Shown here in pieces: positions 25,648 to 33,159 of a DNA stretch of 64,000 nt. Each line of letters opens with the position of its first letter. Positions within the stretch are counted from its first letter, which is position 1. A model generated the notes under the pieces. The model did not search any database and was not told the origin of the DNA. It saw nothing but the letters and a program-made list of their open reading frames with translations. The stretch spans positions 1,674,001 through 1,738,000 of the forward strand of contig NZ_MASU01000005.1 of NCBI RefSeq assembly GCF_003202235.1, given 5' to 3'. The translations under genes were made by a program, and so were the position numbers. The DNA comes from Prauserella flavalba (GTDB taxonomy: Bacteria > Actinomycetota > Actinomycetes > Mycobacteriales > Pseudonocardiaceae).

Positions 25648-26922
25648 ATGCCCGAGCACCCGACACCACCCGCGCAGGACTGCCTCCTCGCGCTGCGGGA
25701 TGTGATCGACGGCCCGCTGCACGAGATCGCGGGCCGGTTCTCCCGGTTCCTGTCCGACCGGTGGCCGCACACCGCGCTGGTCGTCTTCACCAGGGAGTGC
25801 ACCGGCCGTCCGCGCAAGGTCGCCGGGGACACCGAGACGATCAACAAGGTCACGATCGGCGAGCTCGAACAGCTCAAGGCTCTCGTCGAGCCCGGGCACG
25901 CACTCGGCATCACGGCGACCATCGCCGGCGCACCCCGGACCGTGTGGGCCGTGCAGGACCCGATCGGCACGCTGCTCGTCCTCATCCCCCGCGCGTCACG
26001 GAAACGCCTTCCCGAGCCCGCCGCGCTCGCCGACCTCTTCGGCATCGTCGCCACCTCGATCCGGCAGCAGGTCGCCCAGGCGAGTCCCGACTACCTCGCC
26101 GAGTCCAGGGCGGCCTCCACCGAGCGCGCCCGCACCATCGCGGAAATGGCCGCCGCACAGGAGACCGCGCTCGTCGCCATCCTCACGACGCTGCGCTCCA
26201 CCCGGCTCGACGACCACCGCGCCCGGGTCGCCGCCACCGAGTCGGCCTCCGCGGCACTCGTGGCGCTGCGCTCGGCGCAGAAGACCGACCTGGCACTGTC
26301 GGAGGAGCCCGCCTCGGCGGCGTTCACCAAGCTGCGCAAGAAGATCCGGCAGACGCTGCGCCACCACGACGCGCAGCTCGACCTCGTGCCCCCCGCCCCG
26401 GCAGCGCGACCGCTGCCGGGCGACATCGCCCACGCCGCCCGTGCCATGACCCTGACCGCCGTGCTGGCCTTCACCGCCCAAAAAGGACTCGGACGGCTGA
26501 GGGTCGCGTGGGAGTCCGACGACACCTCACTCCGGATCGACGTGCGGGACCAGGAGTCCGGCAGCCTCGACGTCAACGACCTGCGCCACCAGCTCGACGG
26601 CCGCGCCAGGACGCTCGGCGCCACGGTCGAGCTCGAAGCGGTGCCCGGCTGGGGCAGCCGGATGACCATCCACCTGCCGTTCGAACCCACCCACGACCAC
26701 GCGGGCGAAACCCGGCTGGAGAGCCTCAACCGACGGGAGCTGGAGGTGCTGCGGTCGCTCACCCAGGGCAAACGCAACAAGGCCATCGCCGCGGAACTCG
26801 GGGTCACCGAGAGCACCGTCAAGTTCCACGTCGCCGGGGTCCTCAAGAAACTGGAGGTCTCCTCGCGCGGCGAGGCGGCCGCGCTGGCGATCAACGCCGG
26901 GTTCGCGCCCCACCCGCTCTGA
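25648..26922 (+). CDS. LuxR-type regulator with internal GHKL ATPase-like domain
   Basis: A 424-aa protein. The N-terminal half (about 1-220) is helical with no recognised domain; it contains an Ala/Arg-rich stretch (about 150-225) likely to form long helices. Residues about 265-350 resemble a histidine-kinase ATPase domain (HAARAMTLTAVLAFTAQKGLGRLRV, LEAVPGWGSRMTIHLPF), without a visible H-box. A LuxR/FixJ HTH ends the protein (NRRELEVLRSLTQGKRNKAIAAELGVTESTVKFHVAGVLKKL, about 362-405). It is divergent from the formaldehyde-oxidation operon, which it may regulate. Fusion of the ATPase-like module directly to DNA binding would bypass a separate response regulator. Confidence 0.85.
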   Translation: MPEHPTPPAQDCLLALRDVIDGPLHEIAGRFSRFLSDRWPHTALVVFTRECTGRPRKVAGDTETINKVTIGELEQLKALVEPGHALGITATIAGAPRTVWAVQDPIGTLLVLIPRASRKRLPEPAALADLFGIVATSIRQQVAQASPDYLAESRAASTERARTIAEMAAAQETALVAILTTLRSTRLDDHRARVAATESASAALVALRSAQKTDLALSEEPASAAFTKLRKKIRQTLRHHDAQLDLVPPAPAARPLPGDIAHAARAMTLTAVLAFTAQKGLGRLRVAWESDDTSLRIDVRDQESGSLDVNDLRHQLDGRARTLGATVELEAVPGWGSRMTIHLPFEPTHDHAGETRLESLNRRELEVLRSLTQGKRNKAIAAELGVTESTVKFHVAGVLKKLEVSSRGEAAALAINAGFAPHPL

Positions 26923-26924
26923 CC

Positions 26925-27620
26925 TCACCCGGTGGCCAGGTCCCCCCGTTCCCGTTCTCGCTGCTCGAGTTCCGCGATGGCGGTGGCGGTGAGGCTGCGT
27001 TCGATGTGGGCGCGCATCAGCTCGCTCGCCGCGGTGGCGTCACCGGCCTCGATGAGACCGACGAGCTCGTGGTGCTCGCGGTGGTCCCGGGTGCGCGGTT
27101 CGTCCCCGGGCGGGAGCTCGAGCCCGAGCCTGCGGTAGCGGTCCGACTTGTCCCACAGGTCGTCGAGCATCCTGATGAGCACGTCGTTGCGCGAGGCCAC
27201 GTACAGCGCACGGTGGAAGGCCCGGTGCGCGGTGAGCGCCTCCTCCCCCCACGCCCTCGTGACGGGCAGGAGCCGGGCGGCGGCACCGCGCAGCGCGACG
27301 ACGTCGGCGTCCGTGCGGCGCTGGGCGGCCAGCATCGCGGCGGTCGGGTCGAGCGACAGCCGCACCTCGAAGAGCTGGCGGGCCTCGGTCGCGTTGATGG
27401 CCGCGACCCGGGCGTCGCGCTGGGTGTCGAGGTCGATCAGCCCCTCGCTGCTGAGGCGCCGGATCGCCTCGCGCAGCGGGGTGAGACTCATGCCGAGTGC
27501 CTGGGCGAGGTCGCGCTGAGCGAGCTTCGACCCGGGCGGCAGCTCTCCGCTGAGGATCCGGGTCCGTAGCTCCACGTAAGCCGCATCGCCCTTGCTCGAG
27601 AACACGTTCGCGCTCGTCAC
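26925..27620 (-). CDS. GntR-family regulator, FCD subfamily, of the D-tartrate locus
   Basis: A 231-aa protein. The winged-helix signature is PGSKLAQRDLAQALGMSLTPLREAIRRLSSEGLID (about 29-63). The FCD domain carries the metal/effector-binding helices AHRAFHRALYVASRNDVLIRMLDDLW (about 130-155) and DHREHHELVGLIEAGDATAASELMRAHIERS. GTG 27620 is divergent from the D-tartrate dehydratase GTG at 27715, with a 22-bp near-perfect palindrome between them. It most likely represses the dehydratase-dctA operon and its own gene, releasing on a C4 dicarboxylate or hydroxy acid. Confidence 0.92.
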   Translation of the reverse strand: MTSANVFSSKGDAAYVELRTRILSGELPPGSKLAQRDLAQALGMSLTPLREAIRRLSSEGLIDLDTQRDARVAAINATEARQLFEVRLSLDPTAAMLAAQRRTDADVVALRGAAARLLPVTRAWGEEALTAHRAFHRALYVASRNDVLIRMLDDLWDKSDRYRRLGLELPPGDEPRTRDHREHHELVGLIEAGDATAASELMRAHIERSLTATAIAELEQRERERGDLATG

Positions 27621-27647
27621 CCGTCACTCCCTCACGGAAACCGGTGC

Positions 27648-27702
27648 TTGTGCATCGGCCGGGCCTCACCGTACCATCCCGTTGCAATTTATAAATTACA
27701 AC
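27648..27702. promoter_or_regulatory. Promoter and GntR operator for the D-tartrate operon
   Basis: A sigma70-like promoter, TTGTGC (27648-27653), 18 bp, TACCAT (27672-27677), points toward the dehydratase. Immediately downstream lies a palindrome at 27681-27702 with arms GTTGCAATTTA and TAAATTACAAC (one mismatch). The AT-rich dyad stands out from the flanking GC-rich DNA and is placed to block transcription from the start site; it also serves the divergent regulator. Confidence 0.65.
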
Positions 27703-27714
27703 GAGAGTGAGACC

Positions 27715-28881
27715 GTGAAGATCGTCGATGTGTACGAGGGCGTCGTCCCCATCAGCTCCTCAATCCGCAATGCCTGGATCGACTTCAGCTCGATGGACTG
27801 CTCGATCGTGGCGGTCGTGTCGGACGTCGTGCGAGACGGGAAACCGGTGGTCGGCTACGGCTTCAACTCCAACGGGCGCTACAGCGCGGGTGAGATCCTG
27901 CGCCGCAGAGTGATCCCCCGCCTGCTCGACGCCGATCCCGGGTCGCTGCTCGCCGAGGACGGCCAGCTCGACCCCGCCCGCGCGTGGGACGCGGTGATGA
28001 CTAACGAGAAGCCGGGCGGGCACGGCGAACGCTCGGTCGCGGTCGGCGTCGTCGACATGGCGCTGTTCGACCTCGCCGCCAAGCTGGCCGGGCAGCCGCT
28101 GTACCGCTGGCTGTCGGACCGCTATGGCGACGGCGCCCCCGACGACAAGGTCTTCGTCTATGCGGCGGGCGGCTACTACGCGCCCGGCAAGACGCTGCGC
28201 GACCTCCAGGACGAGATGAAGGGCTTCCTCGACCAGGGCTACCGCGTCGTCAAGATGAAGATCGGCGGCGCCGACCTGGCCGAGGACCTCAAGCGCATCG
28301 AGGCCGTACTGGAGGTGCTGGACGGCGACGGCTCCAGGCTCGCGGTCGACGTCAACGGCCGGTTCGACCTCGCGACCGCACTGGAGTACGGCCGGGCCAT
28401 CGAGCCGTACGGGCTGTTCTGGTACGAAGAGATCGGCGACCCGCTCGACTACCGGCTCAACGCCGTCGTATCCGAGCACTACCACGGCCCGATCGCGACC
28501 GGCGAGAACCTGTTCTCCCTCCAGGACTCCCGCAACCTCATCCGCTACGGCGGCATGCGCTCCGACCGCGACTACATCCAGGTCGACCCCGCGCTGAGCT
28601 ACGGACTGACGGAGTACCTGCGAATCCAGGACATGCTCGCCCGCCACGGCTGGTCGTCGCGCCGGTGCATCCCCCACGGCGGCCACCAGTTCTCCCTGCA
28701 CATCGCCGCCGCACTCAAGCTGGGCGGCAACGAGTCGTACCCCGGCGAGTTCCAGCCCACCGGCGGGTTCGCCGACGGCGCCGTCGTCGAGGACAGCCAC
28801 GTCGGCCTGACCGAGACGCCGGGCATCGGCTTCGAGGAGAAGGCCGAGTTCTACCGGGTTCTGCGCGCCCTGCACCCCTGA
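27715..28881 (+). CDS. D-tartrate dehydratase (enolase superfamily, mandelate-racemase type)
   Basis: A 388-aa enolase-superfamily enzyme close in length and motifs to characterised D(-)-tartrate dehydratase. Shared segments include GYGFNSNGRY, NEKPGGHGERSVAVG, YAAGGYY, the catalytic lysine motif VVKMKIGG (about 180-187), metal ligands in VDVNGRF, WYEEIGDPLDY and TGENLF, and the catalytic-His segment CIPHGGHQFSLHIAA (about 319-333). It dehydrates D-tartrate to oxaloacetate in the cytoplasm. GTG 27715 follows an AGAGTGAG stretch. The C4-dicarboxylate symporter downstream supports the substrate. Confidence 0.92.
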   Translation: MKIVDVYEGVVPISSSIRNAWIDFSSMDCSIVAVVSDVVRDGKPVVGYGFNSNGRYSAGEILRRRVIPRLLDADPGSLLAEDGQLDPARAWDAVMTNEKPGGHGERSVAVGVVDMALFDLAAKLAGQPLYRWLSDRYGDGAPDDKVFVYAAGGYYAPGKTLRDLQDEMKGFLDQGYRVVKMKIGGADLAEDLKRIEAVLEVLDGDGSRLAVDVNGRFDLATALEYGRAIEPYGLFWYEEIGDPLDYRLNAVVSEHYHGPIATGENLFSLQDSRNLIRYGGMRSDRDYIQVDPALSYGLTEYLRIQDMLARHGWSSRRCIPHGGHQFSLHIAAALKLGGNESYPGEFQPTGGFADGAVVEDSHVGLTETPGIGFEEKAEFYRVLRALHP

Positions 28882-28945
28882 CCGGCACGCCGCCAGGCGT
28901 GTCCGCATCGCCCTCCACACACCGTCGTGCCAAGGAGCAACAACG

Positions 28946-30331
28946 ATGTCGTCCCTCTCCAGCCCCGCCCGCGCGCCGCGCTCCCGCTTCCGCAGGCTGC
29001 TCGGCGAGCTCTGGTTCCAGGTGATCGTCGCAGCCGTACTCGGAGTCGCCGTCGGACTGGCCCTCCCCGCCGTCGGATCGAGCCTGAAGCCGCTCAACGA
29101 CTGGTTCATCGCGCTGGTCAAGATGATCGTCATCCCCGTGGTGTTCTGCGTCGTCACCACCGGTATCGCGTCGATGGACAACCTGCGCAAGGCAGGCCGG
29201 ATCGGCGCGAAGGCGCTGGGCTATTTCCTGGTCCTGTCGCTGTTGTCAATGCTGATCGGCCTGCTCGTGGCCAACGCGTTCCAGCCCGGCGCTGGCATGA
29301 ACGTCGATCCCGCGACGCTCGACGCGAGCGCCATCCCCGACGAGGCCACCCAGCAGCACGCCACCTTCACCGACTTCGTGTCCGGGCTGATCCCGGAGTC
29401 GCTGTTCGGCGCGCTCACCGGTGACGCCATCCTCGCCGCCCTGCTGGTCTCGATCGTGTTCGGCGTCGCGCTCAACATGGCGGGCCCAGCGGGCGCCCCG
29501 CTCACCCGGGGAATCTCAGCTCTGTCCACAGTGGTCTTCCGGATCGTCGGCTGGGTGATGCGGCTTGCCCCGATCGGCACGTTCGGCGCGCTCGCGACCG
29601 TCGTCGCCACATACGGCGCGAGCAGCCTCCAGCAGCTCGGCTACCTCATCCTGCTGTTCACCGGCACGTGCGTCGTCTACGTGGCGGTGATCCTCGGAGC
29701 GATCATGAAGACGTGCAAGCTGAGCCTGCTGGGCCTGATGCGCTTCCTCAAGGCAGAGCTGCTCGTGGCGCTGTCCACGTGCTCCAGCGAAGCAGTCCTC
29801 CCCCAGCTCGTGCGCAAGCTGGAAATCATGGGAATCGGCCGCCCGGTCGTCGGGATCGTCATCCCGTCGGGCTTCTCGTTCAACCTTGACGGCTCCGCGG
29901 TCTACCTCACGATGGCCTCGCTGTTCCTCGCTCAGGCACTGGGAATCGACCTGAGCTGGCAACAGCAGCTGGTGATGGTCGGCGTGATGATGCTGACCAG
30001 CAAGGGCACCGCCGGAATCGCGGGTGGCGCGTTCATCGTCCTGGCCAGCACCATCACCGCGGTGGGGCACATGCCGCTGGCCGCGCTCGCCCTGATCGTC
30101 GGCATCGACCGCATCCTCAACGAAGGCAGGGTGTTCATCAACGTCCTCGGCAACGCCGTGGCCGCGATCGTGATCGGCAAATGGGAGAAGGACTTCGACC
30201 ACGACCGCGCCACCACGGTCCTGAACGCACGGGCCGCCGAACTGGACGCCATCGAAGCCGACTACGACGCCGCCCAGCACACGCGGGAGCACGATCCGGA
30301 TGCCGCACTCGCACGGGACACCCGACGCTGA
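28946..30331 (+). CDS. DctA-type C4-dicarboxylate/cation symporter
   Basis: A 461-aa DAACS-family transporter with about eight TM helices and two re-entrant hairpins. Landmarks are FIALVKMIVIPVVFCVVTTGIASM, the serine-rich hairpin STCSSEAVLPQLVRKLE, GFSFNLDGSAVYLTMASLFLAQA, and TSKGTAGIAGGAFIVLA with GIDRILNEGRVFINVLGNAVA. ATG 28946 has AAGGAG 9 bp upstream, 64 bp after the dehydratase. It should import D-tartrate or a related C4 diacid to feed the dehydratase. Its stop lies 3 bp from the stop of the convergent gene. Confidence 0.92.
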   Translation: MSSLSSPARAPRSRFRRLLGELWFQVIVAAVLGVAVGLALPAVGSSLKPLNDWFIALVKMIVIPVVFCVVTTGIASMDNLRKAGRIGAKALGYFLVLSLLSMLIGLLVANAFQPGAGMNVDPATLDASAIPDEATQQHATFTDFVSGLIPESLFGALTGDAILAALLVSIVFGVALNMAGPAGAPLTRGISALSTVVFRIVGWVMRLAPIGTFGALATVVATYGASSLQQLGYLILLFTGTCVVYVAVILGAIMKTCKLSLLGLMRFLKAELLVALSTCSSEAVLPQLVRKLEIMGIGRPVVGIVIPSGFSFNLDGSAVYLTMASLFLAQALGIDLSWQQQLVMVGVMMLTSKGTAGIAGGAFIVLASTITAVGHMPLAALALIVGIDRILNEGRVFINVLGNAVAAIVIGKWEKDFDHDRATTVLNARAAELDAIEADYDAAQHTREHDPDAALARDTRR

Positions 30332-30334
30332 GCG

Positions 30335-31225
30335 TTATCGACTCTCTGACCGAACGGCCCGGCCTGGTTCGCTGACGTCGTGCCGCCTTCGGTCGGGGGC
30401 CGGCGGGACCTCCGCGAGCCGGTTGCCCACGAACTCCAGCTGGACCGCGCCGCTCGGCAGGTCCGTCGCCTCGATCGCCACGGTGCGGCGCTCGCTCACC
30501 CACACCGGCACCCGCCTGGTCTCCGCCAGCAGCGCGGTGTACGGGCCGGGCGCGGGCAACGCCGTGCCGCGCGCGACCATCAGCTCGCGGTCACGCAACA
30601 CCCCGTCCACCCGGTGCGGGCGGCCGAGTGCCCGCGTGGCGGCCCGGACGTCGCCCCGGCGCAGGCAGTCGCGGATGTGCGTCGAGGAGAAGCGGACGTC
30701 GCCCTCCCGCAGCAGCACCGCGCTGAAGGTGGTGAAGCCGTGCCGGCGGCCCAGCCGGCGCAGCGTGTCGACGGTGCCGGCGCCCCGGTGGCCGAAGGTG
30801 AAGTTCTCGCCCACCACGACGGCATCGGCCCGCAGCTTCCGGGCGAGCACCGTGGCCGCGAACTTCTCCGGGGACAGCTGCGCGAACTCTCGGGTGAAGG
30901 GCAGGACGCAGATCGCGTCGACCCCGAGTGCCGCGGCCAGTTCCGCGCGGCGGCCCAGGCTGCACAACGCCGCCGTGTCCTTCCGCGCGCCGACCACGCT
31001 CGCCGGATGCGGGGTGAAGGTCACCAGCACGACAGGCAGCCCACGGGACTCGCCAAGCCGCACGGCTTCGCCGATGAGCCTGGCGTGCCCGCGGTGCACA
31101 CCGTCGAACACGCCCAGGGTGAGTACGCAACGCCCGTGCCCGGCGGGCACTTCCTCCAGGCCGTGCCATACCGGCACGCGACTCGGGACGACCGCTGCGG
31201 GGTCCGCGATGGCCACGGCGCTCAC
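30335..31225 (-). CDS. RibF-like FAD synthetase (adenylyltransferase domain, degenerate kinase domain)
   Basis: A 296-aa protein. Residues about 35-185 match the FMN adenylyltransferase domain of RibF: LTLGVFDGVHRGHARLI (HxGH-like), LVTFTPHPASVV, FTREFAQLSPEKFA, VVGENFTFGHRGAG and the SSTHIRDCLRRGDV motif. The C-terminal 100 residues occupy the place of riboflavin kinase but lack the expected GxPTAN and active-site Glu motifs, and the region is short. It may therefore make FAD from FMN without kinase activity, or act as a paralogue with another nucleotidyl role. The start is GTG 31225. A housekeeping bifunctional RibF is expected elsewhere in the genome. Confidence 0.78.
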   Translation of the reverse strand: MSAVAIADPAAVVPSRVPVWHGLEEVPAGHGRCVLTLGVFDGVHRGHARLIGEAVRLGESRGLPVVLVTFTPHPASVVGARKDTAALCSLGRRAELAAALGVDAICVLPFTREFAQLSPEKFAATVLARKLRADAVVVGENFTFGHRGAGTVDTLRRLGRRHGFTTFSAVLLREGDVRFSSTHIRDCLRRGDVRAATRALGRPHRVDGVLRDRELMVARGTALPAPGPYTALLAETRRVPVWVSERRTVAIEATDLPSGAVQLEFVGNRLAEVPPAPDRRRHDVSEPGRAVRSESR

Positions 31226-31266
31226 CTCGTTCCCCGTGGACTGATCGACATCTTTGTCACCTCCAC

Positions 31267-31283
31267 TGTACGCTTTGCGTACA
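31267..31283. promoter_or_regulatory. Inverted repeat between RibF-like and TetR genes
   Basis: Perfect TGTACGC-ttt-GCGTACA dyad, 42 bp upstream of the RibF-like GTG and 130 bp upstream of the TetR start. It is a candidate operator for the adjacent TetR regulator. Confidence 0.4.
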
Positions 31284-31412
31284 TCTTGACCGCATTGCGT
31301 TCAGCTGATGCTCCCCCACGTCCCGCCGCACGTCAAGAGGAGGCGCTCGCCGCGCACCGGCAGAGCCGCCCGCGGCCGACACCCGAGGAGCCAGCCAGCG
31401 ATAATCGCGGGC

Positions 31413-32066
31413 GTGGACACGACTGAGGGGCTGACCGCCGCGGCGACCGGCCCGGCCGGGGGAGCAAAAAAACGGCGGTCCAACGCCGAGCGGAGCGCCA
31501 CCACCCGGTCGGCCGTACTGGACGCGACCATCACGGCGATCGTCCGGTACGGCTACCGCGGCGCCACGTCCGAGCGGATCGCGGAGCTCTCGGGACTGAC
31601 CAGGGGAGCACAGAAGCACCACTGGTCCAACAAGGCCGAGATGGTCGCCGAGGCCCTGCTCCACCTGCACGACAAGCTGATGGCCGTGACCATCGCCGAA
31701 CTTGAGCGGGCCGCGGACCAAGGTGTCGGCCCCGCGCTCGAGGCGCTCTGGCGGTCCTTCAAGTCCGACCTGTTCACGGCCGCCGACGAGCTGCACATCG
31801 CGGCACGCAGCGACGAGGAACTGCGCACGCTGCTGATCGACGTCGAGCGGGAGATCGGCCGCCGGATCCGCGACATCACGATGTCCATGCTCGACGACGG
31901 ACGCCAGTCCCGGCAGCGGCTCGCCGACATCGGGGCCCACGCCATCAACGTCATGCGCGGCATGGCCTTCCAGTCCGCACTGCTGCCCAGCCCCGAACGC
32001 GAGCGCCGCCAGCTCGCGGTGCTCGAGGAGTCCGTGCGCGACCTCCTGCGCCCCGGCTCCGACTGA
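31413..32066 (+). CDS. TetR/AcrR-family transcriptional regulator
   Basis: A 217-aa regulator. The N-terminal HTH is VLDATITAIVRYGYRGATSERIAELSGLTRGAQKHHWSNKAEMVAEAL (about 35-82); RGAQKHHW replaces the more usual TGALYRHF at the recognition helix. The rest is a helical ligand-binding and dimer domain. The start is uncertain: GTG 31413 gives a normal N-terminus without a strong ribosome binding site, and the frame stays open to 31308. It sits between the RibF-like gene and the SMP-30/AMP-ligase/SDR operon, and dyads in both intergenic regions make it a likely regulator of one or both. Confidence 0.85.
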   Translation: MDTTEGLTAAATGPAGGAKKRRSNAERSATTRSAVLDATITAIVRYGYRGATSERIAELSGLTRGAQKHHWSNKAEMVAEALLHLHDKLMAVTIAELERAADQGVGPALEALWRSFKSDLFTAADELHIAARSDEELRTLLIDVEREIGRRIRDITMSMLDDGRQSRQRLADIGAHAINVMRGMAFQSALLPSPERERRQLAVLEESVRDLLRPGSD

Positions 32067-32103
32067 CCCTCGCTGACCACCCGACCGGGTACAGTTCGCT
32101 CGA

Positions 32104-32133
32104 TTGACATCCAGCCCGGGATGTTTGTATGTT
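32104..32133 (+). promoter_or_regulatory. Promoter with overlapping dyad for SMP-30/ligase/SDR operon
   Basis: TTGACA (32104-32109), 18-bp spacer, TATGTT (32128-32133). An ACATCC-N6-GGATGT inverted repeat (32107-32124) begins inside the -35 and fills the spacer, as expected for a repressor site. The ATG of the first gene is 110 bp downstream. Confidence 0.6.
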
Positions 32134-32245
32134 TGCCCGCATCGGCCGACGACGAGCGGACGGCCTTGGTCACGAGCACCCGGCCGTTGCCGGACGGGGC
32201 TTCCATTCACGGCACCACGACGTAAAGAAAAGCGAGGCGTTCGCC

Positions 32246-33154
32246 ATGACGACGACGAGTCCCGTCCAGTTGCTCGCGAGCGGTGGTCACTACTTCGAGG
32301 GTGCCCGCTGGCACGACGGCCGGTGGTGGGTGTCGGACATCTACGCCCAGACGGTCTGCACCTATGACACCGCCGGCAACCGCACCGATGTCATGCACGT
32401 CCCGAACAACCCGTCCGGACTCGGCTGGCTGCCCGACGGTTCGCTGCTGGTGGTGTCGATGCACGACCGCAAGCTGCTGCGCCGCTCCCCCGGCGGCGAG
32501 GTGAGCGTGCACTCCGACCTCTCCCACCTGTGCGCTCACGAGCTCAACGACATGGTCGTCACCGCGAGCGGGCACGCCTACGTGGGCACGATCGGCTTCG
32601 CCATCGCCGAGGGTGACGAGCTGCGCCCCGGCGCCGTGTACCGCGTGGACCCCGACGGGACTCCGAGCGTGGCCGCCGACGACCTCATCTGTCCGAACGG
32701 GATGGTGATCACCAACGACGGGCGCACCCTGATCGTCGCGGAGTCGTTCTCCTCCCGGCTCACGGCCTTCACGATCGGCGACGATGGCACGCTCTCCGGC
32801 CAGCGGGTCTGGGCGCAGGTCGGTGAGGACCCCGGCCTGGTCCCGTTGCCGGAGGCGATGGCCAAGGCCGAGCTATGGCCCGACGGGTGTGCCATCGACG
32901 CGGAGGACCACGTGTGGGTGGCGGACGCGGGACACAAGCGCGTCGTGCGCATCGACCCCTCGGGTGCCATCGTCGACGAGATCCGCGACGGCGACGAGCT
33001 GGGCATCTACGCGTGCGCGCTCGGCGGCGAGGACGGGCGGACACTGCTGCTGTGCTCCGTGCCCGACTTCTTCGCCGCGGCGACGGGTGCCGACACCGAC
33101 AAGGCCGTGCTCAAGACCACCACGGTCAGTGTGCCGCACGGCGGCAGGCCGTAG
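32246..33154 (+). CDS. SMP-30/gluconolactonase-family hydrolase
   Basis: A 302-aa six-bladed beta-propeller of the SMP-30/gluconolactonase/LRE-like family. Family landmarks are EGARWHDGRWWVSDI (metal-ligand Glu, residues about 18-32), SGLGWLPDG, HELNDMVVTASGHAYVGTIGF, CPNGMVITNDGRTLIVAES and DGCAIDAEDHVWVADAG. It probably opens a lactone or similar ester before the acid is activated by the next gene's ligase. ATG 32246 follows AGCGAGG. It is the first gene of an SMP-30, AMP-ligase, SDR operon. Confidence 0.88.
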   Translation: MTTTSPVQLLASGGHYFEGARWHDGRWWVSDIYAQTVCTYDTAGNRTDVMHVPNNPSGLGWLPDGSLLVVSMHDRKLLRRSPGGEVSVHSDLSHLCAHELNDMVVTASGHAYVGTIGFAIAEGDELRPGAVYRVDPDGTPSVAADDLICPNGMVITNDGRTLIVAESFSSRLTAFTIGDDGTLSGQRVWAQVGEDPGLVPLPEAMAKAELWPDGCAIDAEDHVWVADAGHKRVVRIDPSGAIVDEIRDGDELGIYACALGGEDGRTLLLCSVPDFFAAATGADTDKAVLKTTTVSVPHGGRP

Positions 33155-33159
33155 CGATC

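Noticed and set aside
24444-27569. 1041-codon plus-strand open frame across the formaldehyde operon and LuxR gene
   Set aside because: Low-complexity Arg/Pro/Ala sequence without domains; overlaps well-supported genes on both strands.
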